Source of the DNA: DASPKT01 sp035626475
GTDB taxonomy: Bacteria > Pseudomonadota > Alphaproteobacteria > Azospirillales > Azospirillaceae
DNA length: 12,788 nucleotides
NCBI GenBank assembly: GCA_035626475.1
Contig: DASPNP010000002.1
Coordinates: 1-12,788, forward strand
Reading direction: 5' to 3'
Shown here: piece after piece, positions 1-7,576 of the stretch
How the letters are laid out: each line of letters starts with the position of its first letter
Numbering within the stretch: position 1 is the first letter of the stretch
Made by a program: the position numbers and the translations under genes
The notes under the pieces: generated by a model
The model's input: the letters and a program-made list of their open reading frames with translations, nothing else
The model's database searches: none
Told to the model about the DNA's origin: nothing

Positions 1-129
1 GTCGGTGTGGCAGATGCCGGTGGCCTTGATCTCGACCAGCACCTCGCCGGCCCGGGGACCCTCCACCTCGACATCCTCGATCACCAGGGGCTGGCCGGCC
101 TTCACGGCGACGGCGGCGCGGGTCCTCAT
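1..129 (-). CDS. frmA: class III alcohol dehydrogenase / S-(hydroxymethyl)glutathione dehydrogenase, N-terminal part
   Basis: The first 43 residues of a zinc-dependent medium-chain dehydrogenase; the rest lies beyond the window edge. The protein opens MRTRAAVAVKAGQPLVIEDV and reaches KATGICHTD, where Cys40 corresponds to the first catalytic zinc ligand of the family. The pattern 'TRAAVA..AG.PL.IE.V...GP.AGEVLV.I.ATG.CHTD' is that of class III enzymes, which oxidise S-hydroxymethylglutathione with NAD+ in cytosolic formaldehyde detoxification. The ATG is preceded by GGAGGA (complement of 135-140) six bases away, a clean ribosome site. The domain family is clear. The specific class III assignment rests on this short piece, and another zinc alcohol dehydrogenase is possible. 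Confidence 0.78.
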   Translation of the reverse strand, partial: MRTRAAVAVKAGQPLVIEDVEVEGPRAGEVLVEIKATGICHTD

Positions 130-252
130 GGCTGTCCTCCCGGTTCTTGGTTAAGCGCGGAGGAGACGGTCCCACAGGACCCGGCCTGGATCAATCGGCC
201 GAACGGAGAAGAATCCTGGTGCCCGGCAGGGGCGGGAAGGGAAGCCATCGAT

Positions 253-300
253 CCTTCTCCCCTTGCGGGAGAAGGGTGGGGCCCATTGCGCAGCAATGGG
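253..300. repeat. REP-like double hairpin
   Basis: There are two perfect hairpins back to back: a 9-bp stem CCTTCTCCC/GGGAGAAGG with loop CTTGC (253-275), and an 8-bp stem CCCATTGC/GCAATGGG with loop GCA (282-300), followed by GGATGAGGG. This layout is typical of dispersed REP-type palindromes in proteobacterial genomes. It fills part of the 340-base gap 130-469 between the dehydrogenase and the chemotaxis gene. I see no credible gene in that gap; several short open frames there are shadows of the repeats. Confidence 0.75.
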
Positions 301-389
301 GGGATGAGGGGGCGACCGCCATTGGCGGGCGTTCTCGACGGCTGATCCTGTAATGACAGGTGAGAACGTCGGGCTGCCGCCCGCCGCCC

Positions 390-453
390 CTCACCCTCCC
401 ACGCCTCCGGCGCGGGTCCCATCCCTCTCCCGCACGGGGCGAGGGATGGTGAG
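390..453. repeat. REP-like palindromic element next to the chemotaxis gene stop
   Basis: An outer stem CTCACC (390-395)/GGTGAG (448-453) encloses a strong 9-bp stem CCATCCCTC (419-427)/GAGGGATGG (441-449), within which CCCG/CGGG can also pair; the two outer stems share two bases and are alternatives at their junction. It ends 16 bases past the stop codon of the minus-strand chemotaxis gene, so its transcript could fold there and act as a 3'-end stabiliser or terminator. There is no T run. It shares the CTCACCC and CCCTCTCCC vocabulary with the elements at 253-300 and 7930-7987. Confidence 0.65.
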
Positions 454-469
454 CCTGCGTCCCGCTCCC

Positions 470-2434
470 TCAGGCGGCGCGGACCGCCTTCAGGAAGTCG
501 TCGACCTGGCCGCTGAGCATGACCGACTGGCGGCTGAGCTCGCCCGAGCTGCCGGCGACCTGGGTGGCGGCGCTGCCGGACGCGGCGGCGGCTTCGGTGA
601 CGCCGGCGATGTTGGCGGAGACCTCGGCGGTGCCGCCGGCCGCCTGCTCGACGTTGCGGGCGATCTCGCGGGTGGCCGCCGCCTGCTCCTCCACCGCCGC
701 CGCGATCACCGAGGCGATCTCGTTGACCTCGGTGATGATGCCGCCGATGCGGTGGATAGCGCCGACCGACTGCTGGGTCGCGGCCTGGATGGCGGCGATC
801 TGGCCGGAGATCTCCTCGGTCGCTTTCTGGGTCTGGTTCGCCAGCGCCTTCACCTCGGACGCCACAACCGCGAAGCCCTTGCCCGCCTCGCCGGCGCGGG
901 CGGCCTCGATCGTGGCGTTCAGCGCCAGCAGGTTCGTCTGGCTGGCGATGTCGTTGATCAGGCCGATGACGTGGCCGATGCGCTCGGCCGCCTCGGCCAG
1001 CCCGTCCACCGTGGCGCGGGTGGCCTCCGCCTCGGCGGCGCCCTTGGAGGCGATGGTGCTGGAGAGCGCCACCTGCTTGCCGATCTCGGAGATGGAGGAG
1101 GACAGCTCCTCCGCCGCGGACGCCACCGTCTGGACGTTGGCGCTGGCCTGCTCGGCGGCGGCGGCGACGACCATGGACTGGCGGTTGGTCTGCTCGGCCG
1201 TGGCCGCCATGGACTGGGCGGAGGCCTCCAGCTCGGTCGCCGCGGTGGCGACGGTGTCCACCACCGCCTTGACCGTGCGCTCGAAATCGTCGGCCAGCTT
1301 CACCTGGGCCGTGACCAGGCTCCAGCTCATCATGGCGCCGGTGTAGCGGCCCTTGCCGTCATGGACCGCCGAGATGCGCAGATCCATGACCTCAGGCCCG
1401 AGGTTGATCTTGGCGCGCCAGGGCAGGTTCTTCTCGTCGGCCAGGATGCGGTGCTGGTGCGACGGGTTCTTGTGGAAGACGTCGATGGACTGGCCGACGA
1501 TCTCGTCCGCCTTCACCGGGATGAGGTGCTCCAGCGTCCGCAGCGTCTCCTTGGTGGTGCGGTTGGCGTAGGTGATGCGGAAGCCGTCATGCGGGTCGGC
1601 CAGCATGATGTTCAGCGGCATGTCCTCCACCATCTGCTTCAGGCGGAAGGCGTCGGCGACGGTACGGCGGAGCGCCACCAGCGCCCGCTCCATGCGGCCG
1701 ATCTCGTCCAGCCGGCCGCTGTCGGACACCGTGACGTCCTCGTCGCCCGCAGCCAGCCGCGACATGGCCTCGGTCATGGCCGAGACGGAGCCTACCAGGC
1801 TGCGCACCATCAGCCAGGACAGGAACAGCGCGCCGCCGACCGCCAGCGCCGTGACCAGATCCATGCTCCATTCGGCCGTGCGCTTGGCGGCGGCGACGTC
1901 GTCGACCAGGCCCTTGGTGCGCTTCTCCAGCGCGTCCTCCAGAACCCGCAGCCGGGCGCGGACATCGTCGATGACGGGGCCGCCCTTGAAGGCGGCGGTG
2001 CCGGCGGCGGTCAGGTCGCCCTTGCGGCCCAGCTCCTGCACCTGGCGGAAGACTGGCAGATAGTCGTTCAGCCGGGCCTGCGCCGCCTCGGCGGCCATGC
2101 GCTCCTCGGGGATCGGCGACTGCACCAGGGTGGCGAGGCGCTTCTGCAGCCGGTCGAGCTCGTTCGCCGCCGCCGCCTCCAGGGACTGGCGCTGCTCGGC
2201 CGCCATTTCCAGCGGCAGGAACTCGACATTGCGGGCGAAGGCCAGCAGGTTGGCGGTGGCGCGGGCGGAAGAGAAGCGCTCCTGGTCCGCCACCTTCATC
2301 TCGAGCGTCCGGCCGTAAAGCCCCGTCAGGGCAAAGTGCGCGGCCACCGCCAGCCCGATGGCGACCAGCGACAGCATGGCCACCATGCCGTAGATCTTGC
2401 GTCCCAGAGGTTGGTTGTCGATCCACCGCTTCAT
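470..2434 (-). CDS. methyl-accepting chemotaxis protein with 4-helix sensor, HAMP, PAS and signalling domains
   Basis: A 654-residue transmembrane chemoreceptor that would control CheA kinase through CheW. TM1 is about residues 14-36 and TM2 about 193-213. Between them is a helical periplasmic sensor (about 40-190) of four-helix-bundle type. HAMP follows TM2 (about 210-262), then a cytoplasmic PAS-like domain (about 265-375). The last 275 residues are the coiled-coil signalling hairpin, with the near-invariant tip at about 490-530 (IASQTNLLALNATIEAARAG, then GKGFAVVA.EVK.LA). The C-terminus DDFLKAVRAA lacks a CheR-tether pentapeptide, as is usual in alphaproteobacteria. The start is chosen from GGGAGG (complement of 2441-2446), six bases upstream. 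A CtrA box lies about 95 bases upstream. The ligand cannot be told from sequence. A 711-aa open frame on the other strand is a GC-rich shadow. Confidence 0.95.
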   Translation of the reverse strand: MKRWIDNQPLGRKIYGMVAMLSLVAIGLAVAAHFALTGLYGRTLEMKVADQERFSSARATANLLAFARNVEFLPLEMAAEQRQSLEAAAANELDRLQKRLATLVQSPIPEERMAAEAAQARLNDYLPVFRQVQELGRKGDLTAAGTAAFKGGPVIDDVRARLRVLEDALEKRTKGLVDDVAAAKRTAEWSMDLVTALAVGGALFLSWLMVRSLVGSVSAMTEAMSRLAAGDEDVTVSDSGRLDEIGRMERALVALRRTVADAFRLKQMVEDMPLNIMLADPHDGFRITYANRTTKETLRTLEHLIPVKADEIVGQSIDVFHKNPSHQHRILADEKNLPWRAKINLGPEVMDLRISAVHDGKGRYTGAMMSWSLVTAQVKLADDFERTVKAVVDTVATAATELEASAQSMAATAEQTNRQSMVVAAAAEQASANVQTVASAAEELSSSISEIGKQVALSSTIASKGAAEAEATRATVDGLAEAAERIGHVIGLINDIASQTNLLALNATIEAARAGEAGKGFAVVASEVKALANQTQKATEEISGQIAAIQAATQQSVGAIHRIGGIITEVNEIASVIAAAVEEQAAATREIARNVEQAAGGTAEVSANIAGVTEAAAASGSAATQVAGSSGELSRQSVMLSGQVDDFLKAVRAA

Positions 2435-2528
2435 TTTGAGCCTCCCGCGCTCGATTGGTTAAGCGCAGGATCATCCCTAAAATCCTGATAAAATATTAAC
2501 AGGAAGACTAGGGGTAGTTAACGGTATG

Positions 2529-2544
2529 GTTAAACATTAGTTAA
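2529..2544 (-). promoter_or_regulatory. CtrA-type binding box upstream of the chemoreceptor gene
   Basis: On the minus strand the sequence reads TTAA-CTAATGT-TTAAC, a perfect match to the alphaproteobacterial CtrA consensus TTAA-N7-TTAA(C). It lies about 95 bases before the chemoreceptor ATG, in an unusually AT-rich stretch. A second TTAA pair nearby (2518-2533) has an N8 spacing and is probably not a full site. In Rhodospirillales CtrA is known mainly as an activator of motility and chemotaxis genes, which fits the downstream gene. Confidence 0.65.
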
Positions 2545-2606
2545 TGCCGGTTCTAGTCTTTGCGGAACCCTTAGCATGGGAAAGGATTCCCGGCCGGCGC
2601 TTGGCG

Positions 2607-4229
2607 TCAGTGGCCCCGCCGATCCAGCCGCAGCCAGCGGTAACCATAAGCCGACAGCGACAGTTTCCCGCCCTCCGCCGGCTCGTAGGCGCGGTCGCCG
2701 AACAGGTCGCGGAGCGGCTCCTCGGGCGGGTCCGCGAGGGTCGCCGTCCGCTCCTCGGCGGCGAAATTGTGCAGCGCCAGCACGGCCTTGCCGTCCCAGT
2801 CGCAGCGCAGGGCCAGCACGGCGGGATCGCCCGTCTCCAGCACCCGCCAAGCGCCCCGGCCGAATTCCGGGCACTCGCGGCGGGCGCGGGCCACCCGCTC
2901 GAACCAGTTCAGCAGGGAGCCGGGGTCGCGCTGCTGCGCCTCGACGTTGACCCGCTCGTAGCCGTACTCACCGCCGGTGAGGACCGGGCGCACCAGCCGG
3001 TCGGGTGGGGCCGGGGAGAAGCCGCCGTTGGGGTCGTCGGACCATTGCATGGGCGTGCGCACGGCATTGCGCTCGTCCAGGCTCAGATCCTCGCCCATGC
3101 CGATCTCCTCGCCGTACCAGATGACCGGCGTGCCGGGCAGGCTGAACATCAGGCTGTAGGCCAGCTCCAGCCGGCGGCGGTCGTTGCCCAGCATCGGCGC
3201 CAGCCGGCGGCGGATGCCGCGGCCGTAGGCGCGCATCTCCTCCTCCGGCGCCATGGCCGCGAAGACCTCTTCGCGCTCGGCGTCGGACAGGCGGCCCAGG
3301 TCGAGTTCGTCGTGGTTGCGCAGGAAGTTCGCCCACTGGCCGATGGACGGCAGCTCCGGCAGATCGCCCAGCGCCTCGGCCACGGGGCCGGCCTGGTGGC
3401 GCACGAAGGCCAGGAACAGGCGCTGGTTGAGCCAGAAATTGAACATCATGTGCAGCCGGTCGCCGCCGCCGAAATAATGGCAGGTCTCCTTCGGTTCGAC
3501 GTTCGCCTCGGCCAGCATGACGGCGTCGCCCCGGCGCCAGGACAGGAAGGAGCGCAGCTCCGCCAGATAGTCGTAGCGGAAGCTGGACTTGCCGGACTTG
3601 ATGTCGCTCTCGATCAGGAAGGGCGCGCCGTCGATGCGGAAGCCGGAGACGCCCAGCTGCAGCCAGGCGCCCATGATGCGCTCGATCTCCTCGCGCACCG
3701 CCGGGTTCTCGACGTTCAGGTCCGGTTCATGGTCGTAGAAGCGGTGGAAGTAGTGGGACCTGGCCTTCTCGTCCCAGGTCCAGACCGTCTCCTGCACGCC
3801 GGGGAAGACCATGCCCTCCTGCGCGTCGGCCGGCTTCTCCTCGGACCAGAGATAGAAGTCGCGGTAGGGCGAATCCGGGTCGGACCGCGCGGCCTGGAAC
3901 CAGGGATGGTCGGTGGAGGTGTGGTTCACCACCAGGTCGGCGATGACGCGCAGGCCCCGGTCCTTGGCGAGGTGCGTGAACTCCACGAAGTCGCCCAGCG
4001 TGCCGAGCCGCGGGTCCACCTGGTAGTAGTCGCTGATGTCGTAGCCGTTATCGCGGTTGGGCGTCCGGTAGAAGGGCAGCAGCCATATGCAGGTGGCCCC
4101 CAGCCCGGCGATGTGGTCGAGCCGCCGGGCCAGGCCCCGGAAGTCGCCGACACCGTCGCCGTTGCCATCGGCGAAGGTGTCGACGTCCAGGCAGTAGATG
4201 ACCGCGTTCTTGTACCAGAGGTCCCGCAT
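2607..4229 (-). CDS. treS: trehalose synthase-like GH13 glucosyltransferase
   Basis: A 540-residue alpha-amylase-superfamily enzyme of the TreS type, which interconverts maltose and trehalose in the cytosol. It begins MRDLWYKNAVIYCLDVDTFA, the family's usual opening. GH13 region I is DLVVNHTSTDHPWF (98-111). The catalytic nucleophile is Asp200 in GFRIDGAPFL, the acid/base is Glu241 in MLAEANV, and the third acid is Asp307 in FLRNHDELD. A barrel plus C-terminal beta domain are present, with no fused maltokinase module. The start has no good Shine-Dalgarno site but lies seven bases after the BON gene stop, so translational coupling is likely. Pairing with a BON protein behind an EcfG-type promoter points to osmotic or desiccation stress. 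Some homologues of this size are alpha-glucosidases, so substrate is less sure than family. Confidence 0.82.
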   Translation of the reverse strand: MRDLWYKNAVIYCLDVDTFADGNGDGVGDFRGLARRLDHIAGLGATCIWLLPFYRTPNRDNGYDISDYYQVDPRLGTLGDFVEFTHLAKDRGLRVIADLVVNHTSTDHPWFQAARSDPDSPYRDFYLWSEEKPADAQEGMVFPGVQETVWTWDEKARSHYFHRFYDHEPDLNVENPAVREEIERIMGAWLQLGVSGFRIDGAPFLIESDIKSGKSSFRYDYLAELRSFLSWRRGDAVMLAEANVEPKETCHYFGGGDRLHMMFNFWLNQRLFLAFVRHQAGPVAEALGDLPELPSIGQWANFLRNHDELDLGRLSDAEREEVFAAMAPEEEMRAYGRGIRRRLAPMLGNDRRRLELAYSLMFSLPGTPVIWYGEEIGMGEDLSLDERNAVRTPMQWSDDPNGGFSPAPPDRLVRPVLTGGEYGYERVNVEAQQRDPGSLLNWFERVARARRECPEFGRGAWRVLETGDPAVLALRCDWDGKAVLALHNFAAEERTATLADPPEEPLRDLFGDRAYEPAEGGKLSLSAYGYRWLRLDRRGH

Positions 4230-4236
4230 CCCCGGT

Positions 4237-4956
4237 CTACATGCGCTCGGGGCCGCCGGGGCCGATGAACAGGCCGCGCTCGTCGGCGCGGTCGCCCGCC
4301 AGCTCGTCCCGATCAGTGCCCTGGCTGTTGCCGGTGGGGTAGCCGCGGGCCATGCGGTCGCGGGCGCGCAGATTGTTCTGGACGTGCGCGACGCCGGAGA
4401 CGCTCTCGGCGATGTCCTCGGCCCGGCGCTTGGCGCGGCGGTCGGCGACGGTGCCGCTCAGCGTCACCTCGCGGCCCGACACCGTCACCTCGATGTCCGT
4501 GGCGTCGACATAAGGGTCAGCCGTCAGCCGCTCGCCGACATCCTCGCGGATGCGCTCGTCCGAGCGGGCGTAGTTGCGCGGGCCGACGCCGGAATGGCCG
4601 GTGCGGCGCGGCAGGTGCGCGTACTGCGAGGGACCGTCGGTGTGGCCGGCCAGATGGTGCCCCGCGCCGGAATCGCCGTGCCGCGCATCGTACTCGCGGC
4701 GCTGCTCGGCGGTGTTGGAGCCGAACCAGGTGGCGATCTCGTCGCCCGCGCGCTCCAGGAAGCCGCGCCGGTCGTCCGGGTCGCCCCCGCCGCGGCGGGG
4801 GCCATAGCGGCCTTCCCAGCGGCGCGGGTCGAAGCGCACGCCGCCGCCCTGCATCTCGTCCGGTACGCCGTCGCCGCGCGGGTTGGGCGTGTAGCCGCCG
4901 AGATAATTGTAGCCGCCATGCTGGTCGAAGCGGCGGCGGTCGTCGTAGCGGGCCAT
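4237..4956 (-). CDS. BON-domain stress protein with SWFGD-like motif
   Basis: A 239-residue hydrophilic protein. The N-terminal third is Gly/Arg/Tyr-rich. Residues about 63-93 (GFLERAGDEIATWFGSN, then EQRREYD) match the 'ERAGDE..SWFGD' motif found in a group of BON proteins. The BON domain is about 132-199 (RSDERIREDVGERL to VSGVAHVQNNL). BON domains bind phospholipid or other hydrophobic ligands. There is no signal peptide, so a cytosolic or membrane-peripheral place is likely. The ATG at 4956 is chosen because AGGAG lies six bases upstream; an upstream TTG at 5004 would overlap the promoter. It is the first gene of an operon with the trehalose-synthase-like gene (seven-base gap), driven by an EcfG-type promoter. 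Function is unproven beyond stress association. Confidence 0.85.
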   Translation of the reverse strand: MARYDDRRRFDQHGGYNYLGGYTPNPRGDGVPDEMQGGGVRFDPRRWEGRYGPRRGGGDPDDRRGFLERAGDEIATWFGSNTAEQRREYDARHGDSGAGHHLAGHTDGPSQYAHLPRRTGHSGVGPRNYARSDERIREDVGERLTADPYVDATDIEVTVSGREVTLSGTVADRRAKRRAEDIAESVSGVAHVQNNLRARDRMARGYPTGNSQGTDRDELAGDRADERGLFIGPGGPERM

Positions 4957-5002
4957 GTCTGCTCCTCTGCCGTGAGGGCGCTGTGAAGGGGTCGTGCTCA
5001 CC

Positions 5003-5027
5003 AACAGGGCGGGGGAGGGGCGGTTCC
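5003..5027 (-). promoter_or_regulatory. EcfG (general stress sigma factor)-type promoter for the BON-treS operon
   Basis: On the minus strand: -35 GGAAC (complement of 5023-5027), exactly 16 bases, then TGTT (complement of 5003-5006). The consensus for the alphaproteobacterial EcfG sigma factors is GGAAC-N16/17-CGTT. Transcription would start about 40 bases before the BON ATG. The same GGAAC-N16-TGTT form recurs before the RlpA-like gene. A second GGAACC further upstream (near 5053-5058) has no matching -10. Confidence 0.65.
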
Positions 5028-5068
5028 GGGACCCTTCCCGGCGCCACAGGGTTCCATCATCAGGGGTG

Positions 5069-5464
5069 ATGCCCCAGATTAGCGGACCAGTTCACCGGAG
5101 AGCCGGTCGGGAGATCTTGTTGGAGCGGGACGAGGACGAGGAGCGCCAGGAGGGGGAGGAGCGCGGCGGCGAGCGGCAGGGCGGCCGCATCGCGCTGCCC
5201 GACCTGCTGGAACCGGTGCTGAACGCGCCGGAGCGGAACGAGCCCGCGCTGCGCGACGCCGTGACCATGGTGGCCGAGGCGATGGGGGCGCTCGGCATCA
5301 CCGTCCGCCATGCCGACGGCACGCCGGTCCCGGGCATCACCGACGCCCGCGCGGTGCTGCACCTGCTGCGCCTCTACCGCCAGTGGCTGAGCCATGACGG
5401 AAGGCTGGAGGAGGCGATGATGCTGCGCGACCTGGCCCGCCGGGTCGAGCGGCTGGAGGCCTGA
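5069..5464 (+). CDS. hypothetical small charged protein
   Basis: I do not recognise this 131-residue protein. Residues 15-40 are a run of Glu/Arg/Asp/Gly of low complexity. Residues 41-131 look like a compact helical domain (ALPDLLEPVLNAP, ALRDAVTMVAEAMGALGITV, then AVLHLLRLYRQWL and a final helix MMLRDLARRVERLEA). There is no signal peptide or membrane segment. The start is uncertain: the ATG at 5069 has AGGGG only two bases away, while a TTG at 5120 has GGGAG at an ideal six bases and would give 114 residues without most of the basic N-terminus. A GTG at 4994 would run through the divergent stress promoter and is less likely. Third positions are strongly G/C throughout, supporting real coding. 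Confidence 0.6.
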   Translation: MPQISGPVHRRAGREILLERDEDEERQEGEERGGERQGGRIALPDLLEPVLNAPERNEPALRDAVTMVAEAMGALGITVRHADGTPVPGITDARAVLHLLRLYRQWLSHDGRLEEAMMLRDLARRVERLEA

Positions 5465-5523
5465 ACCGGCCGCCGGACGCGCAAGCCGGTCATTCGGAAT
5501 ACCACGATTTCTCCCCGCCCGGC

Positions 5524-5548
5524 GGAACCGGAGGGGGGCTCCCCTGTT
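5524..5548 (+). promoter_or_regulatory. EcfG-type promoter upstream of the RlpA-like gene
   Basis: GGAAC (5524-5528), 16 bases, TGTT (5545-5548), about 60 bases before the RlpA-like ATG. It is identical in form and spacing to the BON-treS promoter. The spacer contains GGAG/CTCC, which can pair, so part of the match may be chance in GC-rich sequence. Confidence 0.5.
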
Positions 5549-5608
5549 AGCGCCATGCCCGGCGCCCCATCCCCCCATTCCGCCGGACGAGAGGAGGAGG
5601 GTCGGACG

Positions 5609-6199
5609 ATGATCGGTCGTGGCGTTCTCGTGGCGGGTCTGCTGCTGGCGGCGGCCCCGGTCCTGGCGCAGGAGAAGAAGAAGGACGAGATCGAGGCGCC
5701 GCCTCCGCAGGTGGAGCCCGCCGGCGGCGAGCCCGCCATCGTCCATGAGGGCGAGGCCAGCTTCTACGGGCCCGGCTTCCACGGCAAGAAGACGGCCAAC
5801 GGCGAGATCTTCAACCAGAACGAGCTGACCGCCGCCTCGCGCGAGCTGCCGCTGGGCACCACCGCCGTCGTGACCAACGAGGAGAACGGCAAGCAGGTCG
5901 AGGTCAAGATCAACGACCGCGGCCCCTATGTCGACGGAAGGGTGATCGACCTGTCCAAGGGGGCGGCGAAGGAGCTCGGCATGGTCAAGGACGGCGTCGC
6001 CGAGGTGCGCGTCGAGCAGAAGCCGTCGGACCAGCCGACCGAGAAGGCCAAGGAGAAGGTCGAGGAGAAGGCCGAGGAGATCCTGCAGGAGCAGCAGGGC
6101 GAGCAGACCGCGACCGCCGGGGGCGAGGGGAACAAGGCCGAGGCGCCCCGGGGCGCGGCCGCGACCGCCACGCCCCAGGACGACCGCAAGGCGCGCTAG
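5609..6199 (+). CDS. secreted RlpA-like double-psi beta-barrel protein
   Basis: A 196-residue exported protein. Residues 1-20 are a signal peptide (basic MIGRG, hydrophobic LVAGLLLAAAP, cleavage after VLA). There is no lipobox Cys, so it is periplasmic rather than a lipoprotein. Residues about 48-136 are the RlpA-type double-psi barrel: GEASFYGPGFHGKKTANGE, LTAASRELPLGT, then VKINDRGPYVDGRVIDLSKGAA. RlpA proteins are lytic transglycosylases acting on glycan strands lacking stem peptides. Here the usual His of TAAH..LP is Ser77, so activity is in doubt. No SPOR domain follows. Instead there is a Lys/Glu-rich helix (137-165) and a disordered Ala/Thr/Gly tail. The start has GGAGGAGGG upstream. 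An EcfG-type promoter precedes it, and its TAG overlaps the convergent transporter gene by four bases. Confidence 0.85.
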   Translation: MIGRGVLVAGLLLAAAPVLAQEKKKDEIEAPPPQVEPAGGEPAIVHEGEASFYGPGFHGKKTANGEIFNQNELTAASRELPLGTTAVVTNEENGKQVEVKINDRGPYVDGRVIDLSKGAAKELGMVKDGVAEVRVEQKPSDQPTEKAKEKVEEKAEEILQEQQGEQTATAGGEGNKAEAPRGAAATATPQDDRKAR

Positions 6200-7539
6200 G
6201 ACCGCCGCGCCGCCACCCGGCCCATGACCATCGCCGCCGCCACGCCGGCGGCGGCGATGGCGCCGTGCACGGCCCAGAAGGCGGGGCCGCCCCAGGTCTC
6301 GTAGCGGGTGCCCAGCCAGCCGACGGCGATGTTGCTGAGGAACAGGGTGAGGAACGCCACGCCCATCAGGGTGGAGTTCAGGCTGGGCGGGGCGAGGCGG
6401 GAGACCATCGCCAGCAGGGTCGGCCAGTAATAGACGAAGGCGATGCCCTGCAGCGTGTGGTAGACGGCCGCCCACAGCGCCGGGACCTTGTCCGCGCCGG
6501 CCATGAGGTCGGCGGCCGCGAGGCCGAGGTTGGCGACGCAGAAGATGGCGGCGCCCATGGCGATCTTGGAGAGGTCGGCGGGGTCGCCGTTCCCTCCGGT
6601 CTGCAGCCGCCACAGCCAGAAGATCACCGGCACGAAGACGACGCTGGCCAGCGCGTCGATCGAGCTGAACCAGGGCACCGGCACCGCGAAGCCGAGCATC
6701 ACCAGGTCCACCCGCTCCTGCACCCAGAGCGGGTTCACGGTCAGGCCCTGGAAGAAGACGATTGACTGGAAGCAGGTGACCGCCATGACGCCCAGCAGCA
6801 GCAGGACGGTGCGCCGGTCCTCCGCCGTCAGGCCCGTCTCCGCCGTCCGCTCCCGCTCCACCCGCGCCGGCAGGTGGTTCCAGCCCGCGACATAGATGGC
6901 CAAGCCCACCGCCATGAACAGGGCCGCCGCGCCGAAGCCGGCATGCCAGCTCCATGCCTGCGCCAGCCAGCCGCAGAGCAGCGGCCCGCACACGGCGCCG
7001 ACATTGATGGCCATGCTGAAGATGGCGAAGCCGCGGGTGCGGTTGGTCTCCTCCCCCTCGGGATAGAGCGCGCCGACCTGGGCCGAGATGTTGCCCTTCA
7101 GCAGGCCCGAGCCCAGGATCAGCAGCAGGAGTGCTATCAGGAAGCTGGCATCGAAGGTCATGGCGACATGGCCCAGGAACATCAGCACGCCACCGGCCAG
7201 CACCGCCGCGCGCTGGCCGATCCAGCGGTCGGCGATGATGCCGCCCAGCACCGGCGTGAAATAGACCAGGCCGGAATATAATCCTGTCAGCTGCGCCGCC
7301 ATGGCGGTCGGCGACAGCGGCCCCGTCGCCCCCTCCAGCACCGAGCGCAGCAAGCCGAAGCCCAGCACCGCGTCGGCCCGGCCGGGCTGCAGCACCTGGT
7401 CCACCATGTACAGCACCAGCAGCGCCGACATGCCGTAGTAGGAGAAGCGCTCCCACGCCTCGGTGAAGGCGAGATAGGCGAGGCCCCTGGGGTGCTCCCG
7501 CCAGCCGGCCCGTTCGCCTGAAACCATCATCGTGCTCAT
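6196..7539 (-). CDS. POT/PTR2-family proton-dependent oligopeptide transporter
   Basis: A 447-residue, multi-spanning inner-membrane major-facilitator protein for proton-coupled uptake of di- and tripeptides. The POT signature ExxERFxYYG is present as EAWERFSYYG (Glu27, Glu30, Arg31). GGIIADRWIG follows in the TM2-TM3 loop, and FAIFSMAINVGA (FYxxINxG-like) is in TM5. About twelve hydrophobic segments are visible. Length is slightly short for the family (450-500). The start at 7539 has AGGGA about six bases upstream; ATGs three and four codons further in are possible. The gene is transcribed away from the 33-bp palindrome array, and a long inverted repeat lies in its leader region. Substrate cannot be told from sequence. 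Confidence 0.9.
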   Translation of the reverse strand: MSTMMVSGERAGWREHPRGLAYLAFTEAWERFSYYGMSALLVLYMVDQVLQPGRADAVLGFGLLRSVLEGATGPLSPTAMAAQLTGLYSGLVYFTPVLGGIIADRWIGQRAAVLAGGVLMFLGHVAMTFDASFLIALLLLILGSGLLKGNISAQVGALYPEGEETNRTRGFAIFSMAINVGAVCGPLLCGWLAQAWSWHAGFGAAALFMAVGLAIYVAGWNHLPARVERERTAETGLTAEDRRTVLLLLGVMAVTCFQSIVFFQGLTVNPLWVQERVDLVMLGFAVPVPWFSSIDALASVVFVPVIFWLWRLQTGGNGDPADLSKIAMGAAIFCVANLGLAAADLMAGADKVPALWAAVYHTLQGIAFVYYWPTLLAMVSRLAPPSLNSTLMGVAFLTLFLSNIAVGWLGTRYETWGGPAFWAVHGAIAAAGVAAAMVMGRVAARRS

Positions 7540-7576
7540 GCCCGTCCCTGATCCGCTCCCATGGCGCGGCCGTTCC

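Noticed and set aside
353..2488. A 711-codon open frame on the plus strand opposite the chemoreceptor gene
   Set aside because: Its product is Gly/Arg/Asp/Leu low complexity typical of antisense frames in GC-rich DNA, and the opposite strand encodes a clear chemoreceptor.
2518..2533. A second CtrA box before the chemoreceptor
   Set aside because: The TTAA words are eight bases apart instead of seven.
2544..4268. A 574-codon plus-strand frame opposite the trehalose-synthase-like gene
   Set aside because: No recognisable domain; the minus strand has all GH13 catalytic motifs across the same bases.
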